Below, piece after piece: positions 18,515 through 28,348 of a DNA stretch of 64,000 nucleotides. The position numbers and the translations under genes were made by a program. Numbering within the stretch: position 1 is the first letter of the stretch; each line of letters begins with the position of its first letter. The notes under the pieces are model-generated. The model was not told the origin of the DNA and searched no databases. It saw only the letters and a program-made list of their open reading frames with translations. The stretch covers positions 62,660 through 126,659 of the forward strand of contig DFVG01000016.1 of NCBI GenBank assembly GCA_002379985.1. Direction: 5' to 3'. The DNA comes from Flavobacteriaceae bacterium UBA4166. GTDB taxonomy: Bacteria; Bacteroidota; Bacteroidia; Flavobacteriales; Flavobacteriaceae.

Positions 18515-19222
18515 ATGAAGAAACTACTTGTTGTTTTGGCACTATTACTGGGCGCGCAAAGTGCTCAGGCACAGCTATTCAGTAAAGAACGATTGGCTAA
18601 TCTGGAAACTTTTGACAAACGTTTCCTTACTTGGGGCTACTTTTTAGGCTTCAACAGTTATGATTTTGAATTTGATTATAACCAAGAAGATCTTGCCGAG
18701 AACACTGATATCTTAGTAAGTGCTGATGTTGGTTTTAACGTAGGGTTGATTGGTGACATGCGTGTCAATAATTATATCAATCTACGGTTAGAACCCGGAT
18801 TGTATTTTACACAACGAAATCTTATGTTTCCCGGTTTTACCGAAGAACGCGACGCGCTGCGGGAAGTAAAATCTACCTACATTCATGTGCCGCTTTTAGT
18901 GAAATTCTCTACCAAACGCTTGAATAATATTAAGCCGTTCGTGGTTGCCGGACTTTCCACTTCCTTGAACTTGTCCAGTAACGAGAGTAATCCTGAAGAT
19001 AATAATGAAGGTCAATTTAGAATGACGAACACCACCAATTATTACGAATTGGGCTTCGGAATTGACATTTACCTCTATTTCTTCAAATTCACGCCCTCCA
19101 TTCGCGGTGTATTCGCATTGTCTGACGAATTAGTTCCCGATGATGACCCTAACAGTCCGTGGACCGGAAATATCGCCAGCATGAAAACGCGCGGTATTTT
19201 TATCAATTTTACCTTTCAGTAG
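18515..19222 (+). CDS. porT: PorT-family outer-membrane protein (type IX secretion)
   Basis: The 235-residue protein has a signal peptide (1-20, ending SAQAQ) and an outer-membrane beta-barrel pattern with a terminal Phe-x-Phe-Gln. The opening FSKERLANLETFDKRFLTWG and LRLEPGLYFTQRNLMF are typical of PorT/SprT, a component needed for type IX secretion and gliding. It lies immediately behind ubiE and overlaps the convergent methyltransferase gene by 14 bases. Confusion with a generic porin-family protein is possible but less likely. Confidence 0.85.
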   Translation: MKKLLVVLALLLGAQSAQAQLFSKERLANLETFDKRFLTWGYFLGFNSYDFEFDYNQEDLAENTDILVSADVGFNVGLIGDMRVNNYINLRLEPGLYFTQRNLMFPGFTEERDALREVKSTYIHVPLLVKFSTKRLNNIKPFVVAGLSTSLNLSSNESNPEDNNEGQFRMTNTTNYYELGFGIDIYLYFFKFTPSIRGVFALSDELVPDDDPNSPWTGNIASMKTRGIFINFTFQ

Positions 19223-19943
19223 TTCGTTTAAATTCGCTGAGCAAAATTGCCGTAGCGGTGGCCACGTTTAAACTTTCTGTTTCTTTTTTTGTTCCGAATT
19301 GTGGAATTGAAATTCGCTTGGTAATGTATTCTGAAATAGCTTCGGAAATACCGTTGGCTTCATTTCCCATCACCAAAATTCCTTTTTCCGGAAGCTCAGA
19401 CGTGTACACATTTTGGCCGTCCATAAAGGCTCCAAAAACAGGAAGCGTTGTCGTTTCAAGATAGGTCTCCAATTCCGTATAAACAATTGAAACCCTGGCT
19501 AACGAACCCATGGTTGCTTGTACCACCTTGGGATTATAACAATCTACCGTATCTAGGGAACAGATCAATTGATCGACCCCAAACCAATCGCATAACCGAA
19601 TGATGGTCCCCAAATTTCCGGGATCACGCACTGCATCGAGCACCACCGTAAACCATGCTTCCGTTCGTAGGTTATGATCGGGGATCGCAAAGGTCGCTAA
19701 AGCAGTATGAGGTGTTTTTAGAGCACTGATTTTTTTTAATTCGGAAGAAGAGATGCGTTGAAACACGGTCTCAGAGACTTTGACAGGACGCTCCTCAGTT
19801 GAAAAGTATTGCTTCGGAAGCCACCCGCTGTCCATCAAATCGGTGATCAATTTGGGACCTTCAGCAATAAAAACTCCATGCGCTTGACGGTACTTTTTTT
19901 GATGCAGTCCCGTTATATATTTTATTTCACTTTTACTTATCAA
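19209..19943 (-). CDS. TrmH/SpoU family RNA 2'-O-methyltransferase
   Basis: This SPOUT-class enzyme would methylate a ribose 2'-OH in tRNA or rRNA. In 244 residues it has a substrate-binding N-terminal domain and the trefoil-knot catalytic domain. That domain shows VVLDAVRDPGNLGTIIR (motif 1), ILVMGNEANGIS (motif 2) and ESLNVATATAILLSEF (motif 3). The target nucleotide cannot be assigned. The 3' end overlaps porT by 14 bases on the opposite strand. Confidence 0.92.
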   Translation of the reverse strand: MISKSEIKYITGLHQKKYRQAHGVFIAEGPKLITDLMDSGWLPKQYFSTEERPVKVSETVFQRISSSELKKISALKTPHTALATFAIPDHNLRTEAWFTVVLDAVRDPGNLGTIIRLCDWFGVDQLICSLDTVDCYNPKVVQATMGSLARVSIVYTELETYLETTTLPVFGAFMDGQNVYTSELPEKGILVMGNEANGISEAISEYITKRISIPQFGTKKETESLNVATATAILLSEFKRTTER

Positions 19944-19950
19944 AATAATG

Positions 19951-19958
19951 TATTTTTG
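19951..19958 (+). promoter_or_regulatory. Probable -7 element for tamL
   Basis: TATTTTTG fits TAnnTTTG and ends 20 bases before the TTG start of tamL, which supports that start. Confidence 0.5.
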
Positions 19959-19978
19959 AACGTAGTAATTACATCGGA

Positions 19979-22561
19979 TTGACCCAACACCTCACAAAAA
20001 TATCACTATTTTTTGCAGTCGGCCTGCTATTATTTTCCTGTAACGCTGTAAAAAATCTGGAAGAAGACGAATTACTTCTCACTGAAAACACCATCATCGT
20101 TGATAGTACTGAGATCAAGGACAGCCGTGTGTACAGTCAGTTATACCAACGCCCTAACCCACGGATCTTAGGGGTTCCTATAGGATTGCACATCTATAAT
20201 CTCGCCGATCCGCAACCCGATTCTACCTTCCAGCGTTGGCTGCAAAAAAAGCCCAGACGAGAAGAACGCTTGGTGCGATTTTTATCGAAAAAGCAAGTTT
20301 ATGGCTTGGGCAGAAGTTATGTGAATTTTAATGAATGGATCCAAAATTCGGGCTCGGCACCGGTGATCATTCAAGAAACGCGGGTGGAAAAATCAGTCAA
20401 TCGATTGAAACGTTATTATTTCACCAAAGGTTGGTTCAATGTGACAGCCGATTACACCATCAATAAAGATACTACCCAAGAAAAAAGAGGTTCTGTAGTC
20501 TATGAGGTGGAACGCTATCGACCTTATTTTGTGGATAGTATTTCAAAACGCATTAGTTCTCCGGTGGTAGATTCTTTATTTCAGTCATCAAAAAACAAAA
20601 CATTTATCACGCCCGGCGAACAGTACGATGTCGACAATTTTATCAATGAGCGCGACCGACTCACCATTCAGTTTAGAAATTCGGGCTTGTATTATTTCGA
20701 TCAAGATTATATCAATTTTGATGCAGATACCGTAAATACGGGCCATAAGGTAAATGTAGATTATGTGATTCCGGATCGAACGATTAAAGTGGGTGACAGT
20801 TCGTACACCGAACCCTTTAAAGTTCATAAGATCAATGAAGTGCGTATCATCACAGATTACACCTTTGCCAATCGAAACAAGACCTTCACCGACAGTATTA
20901 GCTATGCCGGATATACGTTGTATGGTTATGACGAGATCGCCTATCGCCCAAAAGCCATTACCGATGCCATTTCTATTGCACCAAATACCACTTTTAAGGA
21001 CATTGATCGAACGCTTACCTACAATCAGTTGAGCAATCTGAGGATTTTCAAATATCCAAACATTAATTACGAAGAAGACCCGGCAGATACTACCGGCACC
21101 GGATTAATCACCACGATCTTATTGTCGCCAAGAAAGAAATATAACTTCGGAATTGATTTCGATACCTACACCTCTACCATTCAACAATTCGGGATTGGGT
21201 TTAGCACGTCCTTTTTAACGCGGAATGTTTTTCGTGGCGCGGAAACCTTAGAGTTATCGGCGTCCGGAAGTGTGGGATCTTCGAAGGACGCTTCCGACGG
21301 AGACAGTAGGTTTTTTAATGTCTGGGACTTGGGTGGAAACGTAAAACTTTCCTTCCCACGAATTCTTTTTCCGCTGAATACAGAAAAGATCATCCCGAAG
21401 TACATGTCGCCTTTCACCAACATCAGCGTGGGATTTAATGCGCAGAATAATATCGGACTCGACCGACAAAACATCAACACTATCTTTAATTACAATTGGG
21501 AGCCCTCTACGATCAAAACCTACACCTTAGGGTTGATCGATATTCAGTACGTTCGTAATTTGAACCCACAGAACTACTTTAATGTATATCAAAGTTCTTA
21601 TGATCGCCTTAATGAGATCGCTAACAATATCGAAACAGCGACCCCCGGCACTTTAGACATTGAAGATTATACCGTAAATGAACAAGGTGATGTGATATTA
21701 ACGATTCCTTCAGGCGCCAATAACTTTATCAATGATGTGGTGAATGACAGCATTCCCAACTCGTTCGTCTCTGACCTAGGCACGGTACGAAGTATCAAAC
21801 AGCGAAAAGACCGACTGTCTGAAAACAACCTGATCTTTGCTACCAACTTTCAATGGCTTCGGGATACCCGACTCAATCTTAACGACCGAAATTTTAGCCG
21901 CCTGCGATGGAAGCTTGAAACCGCAGGAAATTTACTGTCATTGATCGGAAACGCAGCAGGCCTGGAAACCAATGCCAATGGAAAGCAGAAGATCTTAGGT
22001 GTTGCCTTTTCTCAATACGCAAAAGCGGAAATTGAATACATCAAACACTGGGAGCTTTCTAACAATACCATCGTTGCTATAAGAACCTTTGGTGGATTGG
22101 CAGCGCCTTACGGAAACAGTGACAACATACCGTTTACGCGAAGTTATTTTGCCGGTGGAGCGAATGACAACCGTGGATGGCGTGCGTACGAATTAGGACC
22201 CGGAAGTAGCGGGAGCGTACTCGATTTCAACGAAGCAAATATGAAGCTCGCCTTTAATGCCGAATATCGCTATACCCTTCTTGGTGCTTTTAAAGGAGCA
22301 TTTTTTATAGATGTAGGAAATATTTGGAACATCTGGGATGACGTGGAAGATGAGGCCTTTACTTTTGACGGCTTGGCAGATCTAAAAGAATTGGCGATCG
22401 CATCGGGATTGGGATTACGGTATGATTTTGGCTTCTTTGTCTTGCGATTTGACATTGGATTTAAAACCTACGACCCTGCTAGAACCGAAGGAAATCGGTG
22501 GTTCAAAGATTATAACTTTAAAAACGCCGTCTATAATATCGGGGTGAACTACCCCTTCTAA
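19979..22561 (+). CDS. tamL: BamA/TamA-family outer-membrane lipoprotein TamL
   Basis: This 860-residue protein is an Omp85-type barrel with a lipoprotein signal (LLLFSC, Cys about 21), matching the Bacteroidota TamL group. POTRA-like repeats fill roughly 30-370. The C-terminal barrel has the Omp85 motif YFAGGANDNRGWRAYELGPG near residue 725, and the chain ends YNIGVNYPF with a terminal Phe. It probably works with TamB in outer-membrane assembly. The start is TTG at 19979, since no ATG occurs in frame nearby. Placement before fbaA and beside a SpoU methyltransferase agrees with the arrangement I recall in flavobacteria. Confidence 0.88.
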   Translation: MTQHLTKISLFFAVGLLLFSCNAVKNLEEDELLLTENTIIVDSTEIKDSRVYSQLYQRPNPRILGVPIGLHIYNLADPQPDSTFQRWLQKKPRREERLVRFLSKKQVYGLGRSYVNFNEWIQNSGSAPVIIQETRVEKSVNRLKRYYFTKGWFNVTADYTINKDTTQEKRGSVVYEVERYRPYFVDSISKRISSPVVDSLFQSSKNKTFITPGEQYDVDNFINERDRLTIQFRNSGLYYFDQDYINFDADTVNTGHKVNVDYVIPDRTIKVGDSSYTEPFKVHKINEVRIITDYTFANRNKTFTDSISYAGYTLYGYDEIAYRPKAITDAISIAPNTTFKDIDRTLTYNQLSNLRIFKYPNINYEEDPADTTGTGLITTILLSPRKKYNFGIDFDTYTSTIQQFGIGFSTSFLTRNVFRGAETLELSASGSVGSSKDASDGDSRFFNVWDLGGNVKLSFPRILFPLNTEKIIPKYMSPFTNISVGFNAQNNIGLDRQNINTIFNYNWEPSTIKTYTLGLIDIQYVRNLNPQNYFNVYQSSYDRLNEIANNIETATPGTLDIEDYTVNEQGDVILTIPSGANNFINDVVNDSIPNSFVSDLGTVRSIKQRKDRLSENNLIFATNFQWLRDTRLNLNDRNFSRLRWKLETAGNLLSLIGNAAGLETNANGKQKILGVAFSQYAKAEIEYIKHWELSNNTIVAIRTFGGLAAPYGNSDNIPFTRSYFAGGANDNRGWRAYELGPGSSGSVLDFNEANMKLAFNAEYRYTLLGAFKGAFFIDVGNIWNIWDDVEDEAFTFDGLADLKELAIASGLGLRYDFGFFVLRFDIGFKTYDPARTEGNRWFKDYNFKNAVYNIGVNYPF

Positions 22562-22576
22562 ACACTTTATTTTTCT

Positions 22577-22584
22577 TATTTTTG
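22577..22584 (+). promoter_or_regulatory. Probable -7 element for fbaA
   Basis: TATTTTTG matches TAnnTTTG and ends 20 bases before the fbaA ATG. Confidence 0.5.
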
Positions 22585-22604
22585 TTGACTAAACCAATCG
22601 ACCT

Positions 22605-23672
22605 ATGAGTCACTCAATTACCCCCGGAGTTGCTACCGGAAAAGACGTACAACACATCCATCAATACGCAAAAGAAAAGGGATTTGCCATGCCTGCAGTG
22701 AATGTGGTAGGTTCTAATACCATGAATGCGGTAATGGAAACGGCAGCAGAGCTCAATGCACCTGTCATTATTCAATTTTCAAATGGTGGTGCTCAATTCA
22801 ATGCCGGAAAAGGATTGAATAACGATAATCAACGTGCGGCGATCGCAGGCGCGGTAGCGGGTGCACAACACGTTCACCAAATGGCCTCTTTATATGGAGC
22901 TACGGTGATCATGCACACCGACCATTGTGCGAAAAAATTACTTCCTTGGGTAGACGGAATGTTGGATGCAGGGGAAGAGTTTTTCAAAAAGACAGGAACC
23001 CCATTGTATAGTTCTCATATGTTGGATCTTTCCGAAGAACCTATCGAAGAGAACATCGAGATCTGCAAACGCTATTTGGAGCGTATGAGCAAGATGGGCA
23101 TGACGCTGGAGATCGAATTAGGAATTACGGGAGGAGAAGAAGACGGTGTAGACAATACAGATGTAGATAGCTCAAAGTTATATACACAGCCGGAAGAGGT
23201 AGCCTATGCGTACGAAGAATTAAGCAAAGTAAGCGATCAGTTTACGGTTGCGGCTGCCTTCGGAAATGTGCATGGTGTCTATAAACCCGGAAATGTAAAG
23301 TTAACACCGAAGATCTTGAAGAATTCTCAAGAGTTCATTCAGAATAAATACAACACAGACCATAATCCTATTGATTTTGTTTTTCATGGCGGAAGTGGTT
23401 CTACGGTAGAAGAAATTCGGGAAGCGATTGGTTATGGCGTGATCAAGATGAATATTGATACCGACTTACAATTTGCCTTCAATGAGGGAATTCGAGATTA
23501 TATGACCGGCAACATCGATTTCCTACGAACTCAAATTGGAAACCCGGATGGAGCTGATGTTCCTAACAAAAAGTATTACGATCCTAGAAAGTGGCTTCGA
23601 GAAGGAGAAATGACCTTCAAAGCACGCCTTAAAAAAGCGTTCGAAGACCTTAACAATATCAACACCCTTTAA
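22605..23672 (+). CDS. fbaA: Class II fructose-bisphosphate aldolase
   Basis: This zinc-dependent aldolase splits fructose-1,6-bisphosphate into two triose phosphates in glycolysis. At 355 residues it belongs to the class IIA type. Zinc ligands and active-site residues are visible in MHTDHCAKK (about 105), [12 protein letters not shown] (about 224) and FHGGSGST (about 262), with [10 protein letters not shown] binding phosphate. accD starts 16 bases later, so the two may be co-transcribed. Confidence 0.96.
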   Translation: MSHSITPGVATGKDVQHIHQYAKEKGFAMPAVNVVGSNTMNAVMETAAELNAPVIIQFSNGGAQFNAGKGLNNDNQRAAIAGAVAGAQHVHQMASLYGATVIMHTDHCAKKLLPWVDGMLDAGEEFFKKTGTPLYSSHMLDLSEEPIEENIEICKRYLERMSKMGMTLEIELGITGGEEDGVDNTDVDSSKLYTQPEEVAYAYEELSKVSDQFTVAAAFGNVHGVYKPGNVKLTPKILKNSQEFIQNKYNTDHNPIDFVFHGGSGSTVEEIREAIGYGVIKMNIDTDLQFAFNEGIRDYMTGNIDFLRTQIGNPDGADVPNKKYYDPRKWLREGEMTFKARLKKAFEDLNNINTL

Positions 23673-23688
23673 TGTAAATCCCCCATTT

Positions 23689-24555
23689 ATGGCTTGGTTT
23701 AAAAGAACAAAAAAAGGAATTCAGACCCCTACCGAAGAAAAGAAAGACGTCCCAAAAGGACTTTGGTATAAATCTCCCACCGGAAAGATCGTCGATGCCG
23801 AAGAGTTGGAAAACAACTACTATGTGAGTCCGGAAGACGGTTATCACGTACGGGTTGGGAGTAAAGAGTACTTTCAAATTCTTTTTGACGATGACAAATA
23901 CAAAGAGTTGGACAAGAACCTAACTTCAAAAGATCCACTAAAATTTGAGGATAAGAAAAAGTATACAGACCGATTAAAAACAGCGCAAGATAAAACCGGA
24001 TTGAAAGATGCGGTGCGCACCGCCGTTGGAAAATCTATGGGAGAAGATTTGGTAGTTGCCTGTATGGACTTTAGCTTTATTGGAGGTTCTATGGGAAGTG
24101 TGGTTGGAGAAAAGATTGCGCGCGCAGCAGATTACTCGTTAAAGAATAACATTCCGTTTTTAATGATCTCAAAAAGTGGCGGGGCTCGTATGATGGAAGC
24201 AGCCTTATCGCTCATGCAGCTAGCAAAAACCAGTTCTAAGTTAGCGCAATTGGCCGAGGCAAAGATCCCTTACATTTCACTCTGTACCGATCCGACAACA
24301 GGTGGTACCACGGCTTCTTTTGCGATGCTTGGTGACATTAATATTAGTGAACCGGGCGCCTTAATTGGCTTTGCCGGTCCACGTGTGGTTCGAGACACCA
24401 CTGGGAAAGAACTTCCGGAAGGTTTTCAAACGGCTGAGTTTGTGTTAGATCATGGCTTCTTAGATTTTATTACACATCGAAAAGATCTCAAACGAAAGAT
24501 CAATCTCTATTTGGATTTGGTATTGAACCGTCCGCTTCGTGAAAAATCAGCATAA
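23689..24555 (+). CDS. accD: Acetyl-CoA carboxylase carboxyltransferase beta subunit, zinc-ribbon cysteines absent
   Basis: AccD and AccA transfer the carboxyl group from biotin to acetyl-CoA, giving malonyl-CoA for fatty acid synthesis. The 288-residue product matches the crotonase-like core, with [25 protein letters not shown] and [16 protein letters not shown]. In the N-terminal region, where most bacterial AccD has a four-cysteine zinc ribbon, this protein reads GLWYKSPTG and YVSPEDGYH. All four ligand positions are non-cysteine. The loss is probably shared by related flavobacteria. The core appears intact, so the enzyme should be active. Confidence 0.95.
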   Translation: MAWFKRTKKGIQTPTEEKKDVPKGLWYKSPTGKIVDAEELENNYYVSPEDGYHVRVGSKEYFQILFDDDKYKELDKNLTSKDPLKFEDKKKYTDRLKTAQDKTGLKDAVRTAVGKSMGEDLVVACMDFSFIGGSMGSVVGEKIARAADYSLKNNIPFLMISKSGGARMMEAALSLMQLAKTSSKLAQLAEAKIPYISLCTDPTTGGTTASFAMLGDINISEPGALIGFAGPRVVRDTTGKELPEGFQTAEFVLDHGFLDFITHRKDLKRKINLYLDLVLNRPLREKSA

Positions 24556-24584
24556 AAAAAGCCGCTTTTAAAGCGGCTTTTTTG
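24554..24584. terminator. Bidirectional terminator between accD and the convergent lipoprotein gene
   Basis: GCCGCTTT and AAAGCGGC form a near-perfect palindrome flanked by A on the left and T on the right, so it can stop transcripts from both sides. Confidence 0.85.
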
Positions 24585-24610
24585 TTAGATTCCTTGATAG
24601 GGTGGGATGA

Positions 24611-25444
24611 TTATTGCAGGATAATAGGATATTCCACCCCATTAAAAATAAAGACAGCGATATTATCACACTCACCACTTCCAAAATTTAAGGCTCCGGT
24701 AAGCGACTGTTGAGAAACACTCAATTCTCCGCTCACTAAAAACGCACAATCCAATTCGCGTACTAAGGTTTCCGTCACCTCTCCCGTACGTTCAAAACCG
24801 TTCGATAAGGTGGTCGTCCAATTTCCTTCAATATGATACACATTATCTTCCCAAGTTCCGCTGGCCACACCTTCTACCCATTCAGCAATACGTAAGCCGT
24901 TGCGGGTTGCAGTTACTTCGGTATCGGGGAAACTTACCACAATGGACTCGTTTAAAGTGGATTGTGGATTTCCATCGGCATTGGCGATTTCGCGAACGAT
25001 GGTCCCACCACCGGTCACACCATTTCCGTTATAGGTGTAGTCTTCAAAGGTATAGGTCAAATTACGTTCGCCTTCAATTATAGCCGTAAATTCAATAAAT
25101 ATAATGCCCGCCACCAAGGCGCCATTTTGCAAGGTACAGCCCTCTCCAAAGTCGACGGTAATGGTCCCACCATTTCCATCAGTTTCTAGTACAATGGTCG
25201 TACAATTTGTAAATAACGAATTTTCAACAGAGCGTCCTTCGGCTTCTTCCGCGTAGGCGTTCTCAATAATATTGAAGGTTCCTTCCACGACCACATCGGT
25301 TCGGGCAGTTGTCGTACTGTTCTCTGCGGAAAAATCTACTTGCGTTTCATCATCGGTTGTAGTGTCATCTTCACGATTACAAGCCGTGAACAACACCGTA
25401 ACGGTTAACAATAATAAAGTGATGGTTTTCTGAAATAGTCTCAT
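24611..25444 (-). CDS. Predicted lipoprotein of unknown function
   Basis: I do not recognise the family. The 277-residue product begins with a lipoprotein signal (LLTVTVLFTAC, lipid-bearing Cys22), followed by an acidic Asp/Thr-rich linker. The rest is a beta-strand-rich domain with alternating Thr/Val and Gly/Asn patterns, such as LETDGNGGTITVDFGEGC and GSGECDNIAVFIFNG. Four or more cysteines in the mature part could form disulfides. It is likely a cell-surface or periplasmic-face lipoprotein of a type common in flavobacteria. It stands alone, convergent with accD. Confidence 0.75.
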   Translation of the reverse strand: MRLFQKTITLLLLTVTVLFTACNREDDTTTDDETQVDFSAENSTTTARTDVVVEGTFNIIENAYAEEAEGRSVENSLFTNCTTIVLETDGNGGTITVDFGEGCTLQNGALVAGIIFIEFTAIIEGERNLTYTFEDYTYNGNGVTGGGTIVREIANADGNPQSTLNESIVVSFPDTEVTATRNGLRIAEWVEGVASGTWEDNVYHIEGNWTTTLSNGFERTGEVTETLVRELDCAFLVSGELSVSQQSLTGALNFGSGECDNIAVFIFNGVEYPIILQ

Positions 25445-25549
25445 ACAATTACGTTTTTGGGTTTGTTGTTATGACTATTAAAACGACAAAACGTTTAATC
25501 TAGTGCCTGAGGACAAATAAAATAGCAATTCGTAAAACAGGTATTAAAC

Positions 25550-25565
25550 TATTTTTGTACTTTTG
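25550..25565 (+). promoter_or_regulatory. Tandem -7 elements upstream of rpsO
   Basis: TATTTTTG (25550-25557) and TACTTTTG (25558-25565) abut each other and both fit TAnnTTTG. Two close start points are possible. The leader to rpsO would be about 50 bases. Confidence 0.5.
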
Positions 25566-25621
25566 CCGCTCGAATCACACGAAGTGAGTCGGTACATAAA
25601 AATCATTTTAATAATATTGGC

Positions 25622-25891
25622 ATGTATTTAGCACCAGAAAAGAAAGAAGAAATTTTTGCAAAACACGGGAAATCGAAAACCGATACCGGTTCTACTGAAG
25701 GACAGATCGCGTTGTTCACTTACCGTATTGAGCACCTTACAAAACACCTAAAGAACAACCAAAAGGACTTCAACACAGAGCGTTCTTTGGTACGTTTGGT
25801 AGGAAAGCGTCGTTCGCTTCTTGATTATTTAATGAAGAAGGACATTATGCGTTACCGCGCCATCGTAAAAGAATTAGGATTGCGTAAGTAA
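25622..25891 (+). CDS. rpsO: 30S ribosomal protein S15
   Basis: S15 binds 16S rRNA early in 30S assembly. The 89-residue length and the motifs KTDTGSTEGQIA, RIEHLTKHLKNNQKD and LVGKRRSLLDYL are fully typical. As in many bacteria it lies directly before pnp, but here a clear terminator separates them. Confidence 0.98.
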   Translation: MYLAPEKKEEIFAKHGKSKTDTGSTEGQIALFTYRIEHLTKHLKNNQKDFNTERSLVRLVGKRRSLLDYLMKKDIMRYRAIVKELGLRK

Positions 25892-25897
25892 AAAATA

Positions 25898-25922
25898 AAA
25901 GGGGCTTTGTGCCCCTTTTTTA
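25898..25922 (+). terminator. Terminator after rpsO
   Basis: AAAAGGGGC pairs with GCCCCTTTT around a short TTTGT loop, followed by T. It would end or attenuate transcription between rpsO and pnp. Confidence 0.8.
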
Positions 25923-25995
25923 TATTGTTTCCTACAACGAAGGAACAAAAAAGCTGCCTGTTAGTTTTTCATTGGTCTCCACAACAACACAACTT

Positions 25996-26044
25996 TTGTC
26001 CGAAACACGGACAACGACCAAATAACACGTTTGCAACTGCAAAC
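25996..26044 (+). promoter_or_regulatory. Two leader hairpins upstream of pnp
   Basis: TTGTCCG (25996-26002) pairs perfectly with CGGACAA (26008-26014). GTTTGC (26029-26034) pairs with GCAAAC (26039-26044). Both lie in the untranslated leader just before the pnp ATG at 26062. E. coli pnp autoregulates through a leader stem cut by RNase III. A similar role here is an inference. Confidence 0.5.
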
Positions 26045-26061
26045 AAAATTGAAAAACAAAC

Positions 26062-28281
26062 ATGATACCTAAAACATTTTCAGAGGTCATTGATCTGGGA
26101 GATGGAAGAGAAATTTCTATCGAAACCGGAAAATTGGCCAAACAAGCCCACGGTTCTGTGGTCGTACGTATGGGAGATGCCATGCTGCTATGTACCGTTG
26201 TGAGCAACCGTGAAGCAAGTCCCGTTGACTTTTTGCCCCTTACTGTAGATTACCGTGAGAAATTTGCGGCAGCCGGTCGCTATCCCGGAGGATTCTTCAA
26301 AAGAGAAGCGCGCCCCAGTACCGAAGAGATCTTAGTAATGCGTCTTGTAGATCGTTGTCTACGTCCGTTATTTCCGAAAGATTATCACAACGAAGTGCAA
26401 GTGATGATCCAATTGATGTCGCATGACGAAAACGTGATGCCAGATGCCTTAGCCGGATTGGCCGCCTCTACTGCGATCCAACTGAGTGACATTCCATTTG
26501 AATACCCTATTTCTGAAGTTCGCGTAGCCCGTGTCGACGGAGAATTTATCATCAACCCTAGCTATGAGCAATTAGCCGAAGCAGACATGGATATGATGGT
26601 AGGTGCTTCCGAAGATAGCGTTGCCATGGTAGAAGGAGAAATGGACGAATGTAGCGAAGAAGATATGGCAGAAGCCATCAAATTTGCTCATGAAGCTATT
26701 AAAGAACAATGCCGCGCCCAAGTTCGCTTGGTAGAACAAACCGGCGGAAAGAAAGAGACCAGAACCTACGAAGGAGAACGTGAAGATGAAGCACTTGCAG
26801 CTAAAATTAAAGAAGCCGTTTATCAGAAGGCTTATGATGTTGCCAAGCAAGGTTTAGGCAAAGGGGAGCGAAGTGAAGCTTTTTCAGCAATAAAAGAAGA
26901 ATTGGTCGGCACTTTTTCCGAAGAAGAAATCGAAGAGAACGGAGACTTGATCTCGAAATACTTCAAAACCGCACATAAAGAGGCAGTTCGTGATGTGGTG
27001 TTAAAAGAGGGCATCCGATTAGATGGACGAAAAAGTACTGACATCCGCCCTATTTGGTGTGAAGTAGATTATTTACCTTCTACACACGGTTCGTCGATCT
27101 TTACTCGTGGGGAAACACAAGCCTTAGCGACTGCGACCCTAGGAACTTCTAGAGAAGCGAACATCATCGATCTTCCTACCCAACAAGGGGAAGAGACTTT
27201 TTACCTACACTACAACTTTCCTCCTTTCTCAACCGGGGAAGCGCGTCCTATTCGCGGAACCTCTCGTCGTGAGATCGGTCACGGGAACCTAGCACAACGT
27301 GCGTTAAAAGGAATGATCCCTGACGATTGCCCGTATACGGTACGTGTGGTAAGTGAAGTACTAGAAAGTAACGGATCTTCTTCTATGGCCACCGTTTGTA
27401 GCGGAACCATGGCGTTGATGGATGCTGGTATTCAGTTGAAACGTCCAGTAAGTGGTATCGCTATGGGATTGATCACTGATGGTGAAAACTACGCGGTATT
27501 GAGTGATATCCTTGGTGACGAAGATCACTTAGGTGATATGGACTTCAAAGTAACTGGAACTGAAGAAGGTATTACAGCATGTCAAATGGATATTAAGATC
27601 AAAGGTCTTCCTTACGAGATCTTGATCAAAGCCTTGAAACAAGCTCGTGACGGCCGCCTACATATCTTGAAAAAACTGACGGATACGATTGCTACTCCAA
27701 ATACAACCGTGAAAGCACACGCACCGAAAATCGTAACTACGACGATTCCGGAAGATTATATTGGAGCGTTGATTGGACCTGGTGGGAAGAACATTCAAGA
27801 GCTTCAGAAACGTACCGAGACTACCATCGTTATCAATGAAGAGGATGGAAAAGGTATTGTTGAAATTCTAGGAACGAACCAAGAGGGAATTGACGCCGTA
27901 ATTAAAGCGGTAGAAGCCTTAACGTTCAAACCTGAAAAAGACAGTGTTTACGAAGTAAAAGTAATTAAGTTGTTAGACTTTGGAGCTGTTGTTGAATACA
28001 TGGAAGCGCCCGGAAATGAAACTTTATTGCACATTTCTGAATTGGACTGGAAACGTACGGACAATGTCACCGATGTGGTAAACTTAGGAGATGTCTTGGA
28101 CGTGAAATACCTCGGAATCGATCCGCGTACGAAGAAAGATCGTGTTTCTAGAAAGGTTTTGATCCCAAAACCGGAAGGATACAAAGAACGCAGCGGAGGC
28201 GGTGGTGGAAACCGCAATCGCAATCGCGATGGAAACAGAGACGGAAATCGCAACCGCAGTCGTGACAATAAAAGAGACTAA
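26062..28281 (+). CDS. pnp: Polyribonucleotide nucleotidyltransferase (PNPase)
   Basis: PNPase is a phosphorolytic 3'-5' exoribonuclease of RNA turnover. The 739-residue protein has two RNase PH domains with an all-helical linker (about 240-310). The second domain carries [20 protein letters not shown] and [16 protein letters not shown] domain follows with [18 protein letters not shown] (about 573-590), then an S1 domain (about 625-695). The extreme C-terminus (about 708-739) is a basic low-complexity tail of Gly, Asn and Arg with repeated NRNR and DGNR units, beyond the usual family end. Confidence 0.97.
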   Translation: MIPKTFSEVIDLGDGREISIETGKLAKQAHGSVVVRMGDAMLLCTVVSNREASPVDFLPLTVDYREKFAAAGRYPGGFFKREARPSTEEILVMRLVDRCLRPLFPKDYHNEVQVMIQLMSHDENVMPDALAGLAASTAIQLSDIPFEYPISEVRVARVDGEFIINPSYEQLAEADMDMMVGASEDSVAMVEGEMDECSEEDMAEAIKFAHEAIKEQCRAQVRLVEQTGGKKETRTYEGEREDEALAAKIKEAVYQKAYDVAKQGLGKGERSEAFSAIKEELVGTFSEEEIEENGDLISKYFKTAHKEAVRDVVLKEGIRLDGRKSTDIRPIWCEVDYLPSTHGSSIFTRGETQALATATLGTSREANIIDLPTQQGEETFYLHYNFPPFSTGEARPIRGTSRREIGHGNLAQRALKGMIPDDCPYTVRVVSEVLESNGSSSMATVCSGTMALMDAGIQLKRPVSGIAMGLITDGENYAVLSDILGDEDHLGDMDFKVTGTEEGITACQMDIKIKGLPYEILIKALKQARDGRLHILKKLTDTIATPNTTVKAHAPKIVTTTIPEDYIGALIGPGGKNIQELQKRTETTIVINEEDGKGIVEILGTNQEGIDAVIKAVEALTFKPEKDSVYEVKVIKLLDFGAVVEYMEAPGNETLLHISELDWKRTDNVTDVVNLGDVLDVKYLGIDPRTKKDRVSRKVLIPKPEGYKERSGGGGGNRNRNRDGNRDGNRNRSRDNKRD

Positions 28282-28298
28282 TTTGTTTCTTTAGGTAT

Positions 28299-28328
28299 AA
28301 AAAAGCACCTCCATGGAGGTGCTTTTTT
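28299..28328 (+). terminator. Terminator of pnp
   Basis: A perfect palindrome CACCTCCATGGAGGTG with flanking A and T tracts forms a strong hairpin. It may also serve the convergent kelch lipoprotein gene. Confidence 0.85.
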
Positions 28329-28348
28329 TTGGATTATAGTGAAGCATG

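Noticed and set aside
21181..21480. Antisense frames within tamL
   Set aside because: They are shadows of a conserved gene with no supporting motif.
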